Below are positions 1-4,505 of a stretch of 7,421 nt of DNA, piece by piece. Position numbers and translations under genes: made by a program. The first letter of the stretch is position 1; each line of letters starts with the position of its first letter. The DNA is taken from assembly GCA_025998475.1 (NCBI GenBank), contig BNVZ01000057.1, positions 1-7,421 on the forward strand. The letters are read 5' to 3'. The stretch is from Endomicrobiia bacterium (GTDB lineage Bacteria > Elusimicrobiota > Endomicrobiia > Endomicrobiales > Endomicrobiaceae). Below the pieces are notes generated by a model that made no database searches, was not told the DNA's origin, and worked only from the letters and a program-made list of their open reading frames with translations.

Positions 1-652
1 TGATGTTTTAGTACTTTAGGGCAATATAGGACGTATTATTAGACCTGAGACAGTTACAATGTCAGTGAAAGTTGTGCATATAGGACTAAAAGCACGTAGA
101 AGAAGTATTAATAATAGTGGGGAATATACTAGATGGGAATAGGTATTGATAAACAAAGCGCTAGAAGTAGAAGTAGCAGTGATTATGCTAGAGATTGATG
201 CAAAGACCTAAAAAAAACAGCGAAAGTGGTATAGCGGGAAGAAAAAGAGACATACAATAAAAGTATTGGTAGTGGTGGAAATTAAAGGTGAGCAAATAAT
301 ATGCACAGCGATTGATAGGGCAAGGAGCACGATTTTGGTTTATTTTAGTAGGCATGTATTTATGCAAAGAAAGACAATAAGATACATGGCAGATACAATT
401 TAGGAGGCCTTAGACAGAATGCATACAAACACACTAGTTCTAAAAAAAGAGATCAAAGAAACACCCACTGACAAAAGAAGATAAAGAGTTAAATAGGGAG
501 ATTTCATCAAAAAGGATTATAGTAGAAAACATTAAAGTATTTGTTAAAAGGTTCAAAATAGTCTAAAAGATAGATAAGTAATAGCAAAAGACGCTTTGGA
601 CTGCGATTTAACTTGAGTTTCAGGTATTTGTATTCTTGAATTTAACACTTAG
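1..652 (+). pseudogene. Decayed IS5-family (ISL2-like) transposase, copy A, N-terminus outside window
   Basis: This is the remnant of a DDE transposase that would cut and paste its own element. No single frame is open, but joining frames recovers the family pattern in order: QYRTYY near 28-48, VSES plus a Tyr-Arg-Thr near 79-99, then KWYSGKKKRHTIKVLVVVEI near 222-283, ICTA...D, and LTKEDKELNREISSKRIIVE near 470-525. The end reads KRRFGLRFNL, then SGICILEF, and stops with TAG at 650-652, inside the terminal repeat. Several in-frame stops (for example at 208-210 and 402-404) and frameshifts near 440 and 570-620 make it non-functional. The start of the gene lies to the left of the window. The family assignment comes from recognising the block order; I could not run an ISfinder comparison. 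Confidence 0.85.
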
Positions 653-668
653 TTGTGCAAGAGGTCTA
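649..668 (+). repeat. Right terminal inverted repeat of IS copy A
   Basis: TTAGTTGTGCAAGAGGTCTA differs by one base from the sequence at 841-860. It sits directly after the transposase reading frame and even contains its stop codon, as expected for a compact IS end. The outer tip is the GGTCTA side. Confidence 0.75.
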
Positions 669-815
669 CTCAATTTTCTCTTTGCTCACCCACTCCCCCT
701 TTTTCTTTTCTTACTCCTTGCTATCCTTTGTTTTGTCAAACGCCCCTTTCTTTACTCCCATTAATCGCCTAAACCCATTCCATCTGTTTCCGCACGCTTT
801 CTTTTTCTGTTTCAT
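669..815 (-). pseudogene. N-terminal fragment of a second IS5-family transposase, copy B
   Basis: Read on the minus strand from ATG at 815-813, the frame gives MKQKKKACGNRWNGF, then RRLMGVKKGAFDKTKDSKE, a TAA stop, then EKKKGEWVSKEKIE. The RLxGVxxxxFDK pattern followed by a basic KKKG stretch is the usual N-terminus of ISL2-like IS5 transposases, upstream of the YREYRT block seen in copy A. The fragment ends abruptly at 669, where the terminal repeat of copy A begins, so about 49 codons remain here. The other part of copy B would lie left of the window if copy A inserted intact. The stop codon adds independent decay. Confidence 0.65.
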
Positions 816-840
816 AGTACTTCTATTGTACTTTTATATA

Positions 841-860
841 TTAGTTATGCAAGAGGTCTA
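841..860 (-). repeat. Left terminal inverted repeat of IS copy B
   Basis: TTAGTTATGCAAGAGGTCTA on the plus strand matches 19 of 20 bases with 649-668. On the minus strand it reads inward from TAGACC toward the transposase start, as the left end of a minus-oriented copy should. Confidence 0.75.
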
Positions 861-1317
861 TTGAATCTATTCTTGTTTCGCCGTGTTTTTGACCTCTACT
901 TGCTGTTGTAACAGTAAATCCGCATTTGTAGTGTCGGAATAACCTCCAAGTTAGAAGTTTTAAGGTAGCAATTATAGAAATTTTAGGCAAAGAACATATT
1001 ACAGAATCTGAAATTGATATTTAAGACTAAAAAACTTATTAAATTATTGAAATAAGACAAATTACAAGCAAGGAATGACTGAGCTTGATAATAGCTGATA
1101 GCTGTTGATAACTCTAAACTATTAATATTTCTGTTGATAAAAGCTACTAAAATTATTATCTTTAAGTTTCTCCAAATCTTTGTTTTTAGTATTTTGATGC
1201 TATTTTTTGCGACAAGATGTTTAAGACAAGGACTGGCACGGTAAATACTAAAACCTACCAAAACCATGGGTTTTTAGACAGGCCCACCTCATCAATACTT
1301 TAAAATATGCTCAAAAA
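861..1317. other. Non-coding or eroded stretch between the IS remnants and the tRNA genes
   Basis: No gene here can be supported. A 94-codon minus-strand frame (1267-983) has no ribosome binding site and an Ile/Asn/Phe-rich composition typical of chance frames in AT-rich DNA. Short pieces look more protein-like: KNKDLEKLKDNNFSSFYQQK on the minus strand near 1185-1125, and LGGYSDTTNADLLLQQQ on the minus strand near 952-902. On the plus strand, VAIIEILGKEHITESEID lies near 965-1018. None is long or recognisable, and each ends in stops. They may be relics of deleted genes. The decamer CTGTTGATAA occurs twice (1102-1111 and 1131-1140). Confidence 0.5.
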
Positions 1318-1388
1318 AGCGGGAGACGGGAATCGAACCCGCATGGCCAGCTTGGAAGGCTGGAGCACTACCACTGTGCTACTCCCGC
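1318..1388 (-). tRNA. tRNA-Gly (anticodon TCC)
   Basis: The minus strand folds into a full cloverleaf: acceptor stem GCGGGAG/CTCCCGC, D arm GCAC...GTGC, anticodon stem CCAGC/GCTGG with loop CTTCCAA, and T arm GCGGG-TTCGAAT-CCCGT. The anticodon TCC (complement of 1354-1356) reads GGA and, by wobble, other glycine codons. The discriminator is U, as is usual for bacterial tRNA-Gly. CCA is not encoded and must be added enzymatically. The acceptor stem is followed directly by a run of Ts, so the 3' end may double as a termination signal. It lies 19 nt after tRNA-Tyr in the same transcript. Confidence 0.97.
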
Positions 1389-1407
1389 AGATAATGTTTT
1401 GATGCGG

Positions 1408-1490
1408 TGGGGGCGGGTGGATTTGAACCACCGAAGGGCAAGCCCGCCAGATTTACAGTCTGGTGCATTAGACCACTCTGCCACACCCCC
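1408..1490 (-). tRNA. tRNA-Tyr (anticodon GTA)
   Basis: The minus strand gives an acceptor stem GGGGGTG/CGCCCCC, an anticodon stem CCAGA/TCTGG with loop CTGTAAA, and a T arm GGTGG-TTCAAAT-CCACC. The long variable arm is typical of bacterial class II tRNA-Tyr. The anticodon GTA is the complement of 1454-1456 and decodes UAU/UAC. After discriminator A the next bases are CCG, so CCA is not encoded. The order Tyr-Gly is a common bacterial tRNA cluster, often together with tRNA-Thr and tufA, but no tRNA-Thr is recognisable here. Confidence 0.97.
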
Positions 1491-1581
1491 TATCCACTGA
1501 TTAACGGATTTTATTTCAAGTTAAGACGCAAAGAAATCTTTTACTGGCTATCGATAACTCCCCTGCCACAGCAGCTGGCCG

Positions 1582-1610
1582 ATTGTATAAAAAGATGCTG
1601 CTCTTGTCAA
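1582..1610 (-). promoter_or_regulatory. Sigma70-type promoter of the tRNA-Tyr/tRNA-Gly unit
   Basis: The minus strand carries TTGACA (1610-1605), a 17-bp spacer and TACAAT (1587-1582), which is a perfect -35, ideal spacing and a 5/6 -10. Transcription should begin near 1575, giving a leader of about 85 nt before tRNA-Tyr. The -35 starts 5 bp after the stop codon of the upstream DedA-like gene, so the tRNAs have their own promoter. Confidence 0.85.
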
Positions 1611-1615
1611 ATATT

Positions 1616-2230
1616 TTATCGTGTGTAATACTTTAAAACTAAAAAACCTATGACAAGCAAGATTAAAAATACTATTGATAAAATATTAAAATATTTCTCT
1701 ATTGTGTTCTGTATTTTTGCACCGAAAAGCTTTAAAGCAGCCGAAACAATAAAGAATCGTCCACCTCTTCCCAATATTGAAGCTGCAACTAAAGTTGGTA
1801 AAGGAATACCAAATATTCCTGAGCTAATTGTCATTGCTTTATATGGAATCGGCGTAAATGCTCCGGCGAAAATACTAAGAAAAGCATTGTTTGCATAATT
1901 CTTACCAATTATTGCAACAATGGGTTGAAGATTGTAAAAATTTACTATTGCAACCCCAATAGTATCATAAAAAACCTTTCCTACTGCATATCCTAAAAAA
2001 GCTCCACAAACAGAACCTATTGTACAAATTAAAGCTTCTTTCCACCAATTTTTAGGCTCAGCAACAACCGATGGTATAAGAAGAACGTCTGGGGGCACAG
2101 GAAAGAACGAACTTTCTATAAATGCTATCCCAAATAAAGCATACTTTGAGTTTTTTGTTTTTGACCAATGCAAAGTCCAATCATAAAGATTGTGCATAAG
2201 TTTAAAAAACCAATTTATTATTATTTTCAT
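1616..2230 (-). CDS. DedA/YqaA-like (VTT-domain) inner membrane protein
   Basis: This is an integral membrane protein of the VTT/SNARE-associated family that includes DedA and YqaA. DedA relatives act in lipid-carrier flipping and envelope homeostasis; the exact substrate here is unknown. Residue numbers count from a GTG at 2236. Family hallmarks are AFIESSFFPVPPDVLLIP at 38-55, a Gly-rich membrane segment near 69-88, FAGAFTPIPYKAMTISSGIF at 123-142, then GRGGRFFIVSAALKLFG at 156-172, and a final hydrophobic helix near 184-202 followed by a short basic tail. The protein appears full-length (about 193-206 aa). The start is uncertain. The GTG at 2236 lies upstream of the predicted transcription start. 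The ATG at 2230 would be nearly leaderless. The ATG at 2197 (MHNLYDW) matches where I recall relatives beginning, but it lacks a clear Shine-Dalgarno. Confidence 0.88.
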   Translation of the reverse strand: MKIIINWFFKLMHNLYDWTLHWSKTKNSKYALFGIAFIESSFFPVPPDVLLIPSVVAEPKNWWKEALICTIGSVCGAFLGYAVGKVFYDTIGVAIVNFYNLQPIVAIIGKNYANNAFLSIFAGAFTPIPYKAMTISSGIFGIPLPTLVAASILGRGGRFFIVSAALKLFGAKIQNTIEKYFNILSIVFLILLVIGFLVLKYYTR

Positions 2231-2239
2231 GTGCACGAC

Positions 2240-2268
2240 ATTGTACCCTAGTCAGAAATTGTTGTCAA
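2240..2268 (-). promoter_or_regulatory. Sigma70-type promoter of the DedA/YqaA-like gene
   Basis: The minus strand reads TTGACA (2268-2263), a 17-bp spacer and TACAAT (2245-2240), the same hexamers and spacing as the tRNA promoter. The expected start near 2233 falls within a few bases of the first in-frame ATG at 2230, so the transcript would have almost no leader unless translation begins at 2197. Confidence 0.8.
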
Positions 2269-2313
2269 ATTAAATGGCAAGTTTAAAGGCACTAAGCAAT
2301 GGTAAAACTAAGA

Positions 2314-2357
2314 TCTTGAGGTTCAAGAAAATGTTTAAATTATCTTGACGCTCAAGG
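2314..2357. repeat. Two short inverted-repeat units, TCTTGA-N3-TCAAG(A/G)
   Basis: TCTTGA-GGT-TCAAGA at 2314-2328 is a perfect dyad. TCTTGA-CGC-TCAAGG at 2343-2357 repeats it with one outer mismatch, offset by 29 bp. Both lie between two divergent promoters, roughly 50-90 bp from the DedA-like promoter and 90-130 bp from the rplK promoter. They could be protein-binding sites or chance structure. Neither is followed by a T-run suited to an intrinsic terminator. Confidence 0.4.
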
Positions 2358-2442
2358 ACGTTTTTAATCATACTGCCGGTTAGTTGCTTGAACTTGGCTT
2401 TTACTTTTAAAGTTATAATATTTCTTAAACATTTTTTCTGAT

Positions 2443-2470
2443 TTGACTATTTGATGGAATTATGTATAAT
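2443..2470 (+). promoter_or_regulatory. Probable promoter of rplK
   Basis: TTGACT (2443-2448), a 16-bp spacer and TATAAT (2465-2470) form a good sigma70-type promoter. Transcription would start near 2477, leaving a leader of about 190 nt before rplK. No better candidate lies nearer the gene: a TTGACA at 2617 lacks a matching -10. Confidence 0.65.
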
Positions 2471-2597
2471 AAACACAAAACACATTGTCATTTGAGTGGG
2501 TTGGTTGTCATTTGTCTGTGGTAAAAACTTACAAAATGTTTGCAAAATGGAGAGATCGCATGTGAAACAAAAGTGCTAGTGCAGGTTTAATAGTTCA

Positions 2598-2613
2598 ATG
2601 TTAATATTAACAT
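2598..2613. promoter_or_regulatory. Perfect 16-bp palindrome in the rplK leader
   Basis: ATGTTAATATTAACAT is fully self-complementary. It has no loop, so it is better suited to binding a dimeric protein as DNA than to folding as RNA. It sits about 120 nt downstream of the predicted start and 53 nt before the rplK ATG. No function can be assigned. Confidence 0.35.
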
Positions 2614-2665
2614 CCTTTGACAGTTTATAAATTGTTGAGGGGAAAACGCTACAGGAGTAATCAAA

Positions 2666-3100
2666 ATGGCCCCAAAGAAATTAAAAGCAATGATTAAATT
2701 ACAAATTTCGGCAGGTGGAGCAAACCCTGCACCACCAGTAGGCCCTGCGTTAGGGCAGCAAGGTGTAAATATTATGGATTTTTGTAAGCAGTTTAATGAA
2801 AGAACAAAAATCATGGAAAAGGGTATGACGATACCTGTAGTTATAACAGTATTTGAAGATAGATCGTTTACTTTTATAACAAAAATGCCTCCTGTTTCAG
2901 CTTTGGTAAAAAAAGCTGTTGGCATTGCGAAAGCTTCAGGAATTCCTAACAGAAACAAAGTGGGAAAAATTACTGCCGTTCAAGTAGAAGAAATAGCAAA
3001 GCAGAAAATGCCTGACTTAAATGTAAATGGAAATCTTGACGCTGCAAAGCTTACAGTTGAAGGCACTGCAAGAAGTATGGGCGTAGACGTTGTTAAATAG
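2666..3100 (+). CDS. rplK: Large-subunit ribosomal protein L11 (uL11)
   Basis: L11 binds the GTPase-associated region of 23S rRNA and contacts elongation factors at the base of the ribosomal stalk. The 144-aa protein matches the usual length. The N-terminal domain carries the conserved proline helix [11 protein letters not shown] (21-31) followed by [15 protein letters not shown] (33-47), the face contacted by factors and by thiopeptide antibiotics. The C-terminal RNA-binding domain runs from about [10 protein letters not shown] (75-84) to the conserved GTARSMGV (133-140). The start is set by AGGAG at 2653-2657, 8 nt before the ATG. L1 follows after an unusually long gap; secE and nusG are absent upstream. 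Confidence 0.98.
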   Translation: MAPKKLKAMIKLQISAGGANPAPPVGPALGQQGVNIMDFCKQFNERTKIMEKGMTIPVVITVFEDRSFTFITKMPPVSALVKKAVGIAKASGIPNRNKVGKITAVQVEEIAKQKMPDLNVNGNLDAAKLTVEGTARSMGVDVVK

Positions 3101-3147
3101 TTTTGAGCCTTGTTTTTTTAAGTTTACGCTTCATTTAAAGCGGTTTC

Positions 3148-3175
3148 TTGTGTTTTTCTGTGTGAGTGTTATAAA
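3148..3175 (+). promoter_or_regulatory. Possible internal promoter between rplK and rplA
   Basis: TTGTGT (3148-3153), a 16-bp spacer and TATAAA (3170-3175) make a moderate promoter match. The rplK-rplA gap is 183 bp, much longer than is usual for this pair. It also contains a weak hairpin near 3127-3142 (CGCTT/AAGCG) that could attenuate read-through. A separate start near 3182 would give an rplA transcript carrying the L1-site leader. Confidence 0.35.
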
Positions 3176-3240
3176 AATACAAACGCTTTGCGTAGCAGGT
3201 GGGTGTTGTTTGTTAAAAAACAAGTGGAAATAGAAAAAAT

Positions 3241-3273
3241 TGTGGGAGTCGATTAGTTCGACGTGTAACCACA
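3241..3273 (+). promoter_or_regulatory. Probable L1-binding autoregulatory RNA element before rplA
   Basis: The RNA folds as a lower stem UGUGG/CCACA (3241-3245 with 3269-3273), an asymmetric internal loop GA / GUGUAA (3246-3247 / 3263-3268), an upper stem GUCGA/UCGAC (3248-3252 with 3258-3262) and a 5-nt loop. The GUGGGAG strand and a purine-rich strand ending in ACCAC resemble the L1-binding helix of 23S rRNA (helices 76-77), which L1-repressed mRNAs are known to mimic. The last base of the stem overlaps the AGGAGG Shine-Dalgarno (3273-3278), so bound L1 would block rplA translation. Structure and position are seen directly; binding is inferred. Confidence 0.75.
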
Positions 3274-3283
3274 GGAGGAAAAA

Positions 3284-3961
3284 ATGGGTAAAAGATTAAA
3301 CGAAGTGGCAAAATTGGTTAACAAGAGCGAATTTTATGCGATAGAGAAAGCATCAGCTTTAGTAAAAGAAACAGCAAAAGCAAAGTTTGATGAAACAATT
3401 GAACTTCACATTAAACTTGGGATCGATCCTAAACAGAGTGACCAGATGGTAAGGGGTACGGTATCTCTTCCTCACGGTATCGGCAAGACAAGAAAAGTTG
3501 CAGTTTTGGCGAAAGGCGAAAAACAGAAAGAAGCTGAAGCGGCAGGTGCAGATGTTGTAGGTTCTGACGAATTGATTGAAAATATATCAAAAAACAATCT
3601 TGATTTTGATATTTTGGTTGCAACGCCTGATGTTATGAAAGATTTGAGCAAAGTCGCAAAGATTCTTGGGCCTAAAGGTTTGATGCCAAATCCAAAATCA
3701 GGAACAGTAACATTTGACATAGCTAAAACAGTTACAGAGCTTAAGGAAGGAAGAGTTGAGTATAAAAATGATTCTTTTGGAATAATTCACGTTCCTGTAG
3801 GGAAAGCATCTTTTGAAAAAGAAAAGCTTGCAGACAATATTAAAGCTTTGATTGAAGCTGTCGCGAAGGCAAAACCTTCAAGCGCTAAGGGTATGTATAT
3901 AAGGAGTATTTCCGTTTCATCAACTATGGGACCCGGTATATTTGTCGAGCAGAAAATATAA
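3284..3961 (+). CDS. rplA: Large-subunit ribosomal protein L1 (uL1)
   Basis: L1 forms the mobile stalk next to the E site and helps release deacylated tRNA; in many bacteria it also represses its own mRNA. At 225 aa the length is normal. Domain I is formed by both termini: KFDETIELHIKLGIDPKQSD (34-53) near the start, and KGMYIRSISVSSTMGPGI (202-219), with the rRNA-contacting Thr-Met-Gly-Pro-Gly, near the end. Domain II holds the signature ATPDVMKDLSKVAKILGPKG (113-132) followed by LMPNPKSGTVT. The start is fixed by a strong AGGAGG 5 nt before the ATG. The preceding leader contains a likely L1 target, pointing to feedback control. A terminator-like hairpin follows; rplJ and rplL do not. Confidence 0.98.
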   Translation: MGKRLNEVAKLVNKSEFYAIEKASALVKETAKAKFDETIELHIKLGIDPKQSDQMVRGTVSLPHGIGKTRKVAVLAKGEKQKEAEAAGADVVGSDELIENISKNNLDFDILVATPDVMKDLSKVAKILGPKGLMPNPKSGTVTFDIAKTVTELKEGRVEYKNDSFGIIHVPVGKASFEKEKLADNIKALIEAVAKAKPSSAKGMYIRSISVSSTMGPGIFVEQKI

Positions 3962-3988
3962 GTTGCTTTAAAGAAATTTTTTATGTCT

Positions 3989-4015
3989 AAAAGGTGGCTA
4001 TAAAGGCCACCTTTT
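3989..4015 (+). terminator. Intrinsic terminator after rplA
   Basis: A 10-bp perfect stem AAAAGGTGGC / GCCACCTTTT (3989-3998 with 4006-4015) closes a 7-nt loop, and the U-tract is UUUU followed by ACAUUU. The A-tract on the 5' side lets the element work in either direction. The short, interrupted U-tract may allow some read-through into rimP, which begins 19 nt later and has no clear promoter of its own. Confidence 0.8.
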
Positions 4016-4034
4016 ACATTTGTAAGGGTTAATC

Positions 4035-4496
4035 ATGAAAATGGACAAGATACAAAAAATAGAAAGTTTACTCGAGATGGTTACAGTACAAGAAAAAGTT
4101 GAATTAGTTGACGTTCAATACGTTAAAGAAAACGGCGACTGGATTGTCAGGATTTTTATAGATAAAGACGGTGGAGTAACGATGAGCGATTGTGAAAACA
4201 TAAGCCATGTTTTTAGCGCTGTTCTATGTGAAAATGATACATTAAAGGATTCTGATATATTAGAAATCTCGTCTCCCGGACTTAACAGAATTTTGAAAAA
4301 AGAAGAAAGTTTTAAACGCTTTATCGGAAGTAACATAAGAATACAGACTTTTGAGGCTATTAATAACCAAAAAAATTTTTTAGGGAAACTGGTAGATTTC
4401 AAAGATGGGAAAGTAAAAATGGATGATGCGACAAACGGAATAGTGGAAATAAATTTTTTAGATATAAAGAAAGCTAATATAGAAACAGATGTTTAG
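4035..4496 (+). CDS. rimP: Ribosome maturation factor RimP
   Basis: RimP assists assembly of the 30S subunit in the cytoplasm and is classically the gene before nusA. The 153-aa product has the expected two domains. The N-terminal alpha/beta domain (about 1-86) includes DWIVRIFIDKDGGVTMSDCE (35-54) and the family signature LEISSPGLNRIL (76-87). The C-terminal SH3-like barrel (about 90-150) includes the GKLVDFKDGKVKM region. The start at 4035 is preferred over the ATG at 4041 because AAGGG (4024-4028) lies 6 nt upstream. It follows a terminator closely, so transcription probably comes from leaky read-through of rplKA or from a weak start I cannot see. Confidence 0.95.
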   Translation: MKMDKIQKIESLLEMVTVQEKVELVDVQYVKENGDWIVRIFIDKDGGVTMSDCENISHVFSAVLCENDTLKDSDILEISSPGLNRILKKEESFKRFIGSNIRIQTFEAINNQKNFLGKLVDFKDGKVKMDDATNGIVEINFLDIKKANIETDV

Positions 4497-4505
4497 GAGG
4501 ATAAA

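Larger units (their letters stand above)
1..668 (+). mobile_element. IS5-family (ISL2-like) element, copy A, right-hand part
   Basis: The element comprises the decayed transposase plus its right terminal repeat at 649-668. Its left end is outside the window. Immediately beyond position 668 lies the interior of a second, oppositely oriented copy, so copy A seems to have jumped into copy B. No target-site duplication can be judged because the left junction is not visible. Confidence 0.75.
669..860 (-). mobile_element. IS5-family element, copy B, left-end fragment
   Basis: The fragment runs leftward from its outer tip at 860: terminal repeat (860-841), a leader of about 25 nt, then the transposase start at 815. 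It is interrupted at 669 by copy A. On the plus strand it appears as an unusually pyrimidine-rich tract because it is the complement of a Lys-rich coding region. Confidence 0.65.
2269..2665. other. Long divergent intergenic region upstream of rplK
   Basis: About 400 bp separate the DedA-like promoter from rplK. In many bacteria secE and nusG sit directly before rplK, but I find no recognisable trace of either in any frame. The region contains a pair of short dyads (2314-2357), the likely rplK promoter (2443-2470), a 10-bp repeat TTGTCATTTG (2485-2494 and 2505-2514) and a 16-bp palindrome (2598-2613). A 48-codon open stretch on the minus strand (about 2412-2269, containing KFKQLTGSMIKNVLERQDN) has no ribosome binding site and is not recognised. 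Confidence 0.6.

Noticed and set aside
655..864. 69-codon plus-strand ORF, hydrophobic
   Set aside because: It is the complement of the N-terminal fragment of transposase copy B and spans both IS ends; the Ser/Phe/Leu-rich text is an antisense artefact.
983..1267. 94-codon minus-strand ORF
   Set aside because: No ribosome binding site, chance-like Ile/Asn composition, and another frame over the same DNA looks more coding-like. It was kept only as part of the gap description.
1260..1274. Hairpin AAAACC-ATG-GGTTTT as tRNA-operon terminator
   Set aside because: The stem is only 6 bp and A/T-rich with a 3-nt loop, and on the minus strand no clean T-run follows. Too weak to call.
1407..1628. 73-codon plus-strand ORF
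   Set aside because: It runs antisense through tRNA-Tyr and the tRNA promoter, so it is not a gene.
1650..1898. 82-codon plus-strand ORF
   Set aside because: Antisense shadow of the DedA/YqaA-like gene.
2617..2650. TTGACA as a second rplK promoter
   Set aside because: No -10-like hexamer at 16-18 bp; the only TATAAA lies too close.
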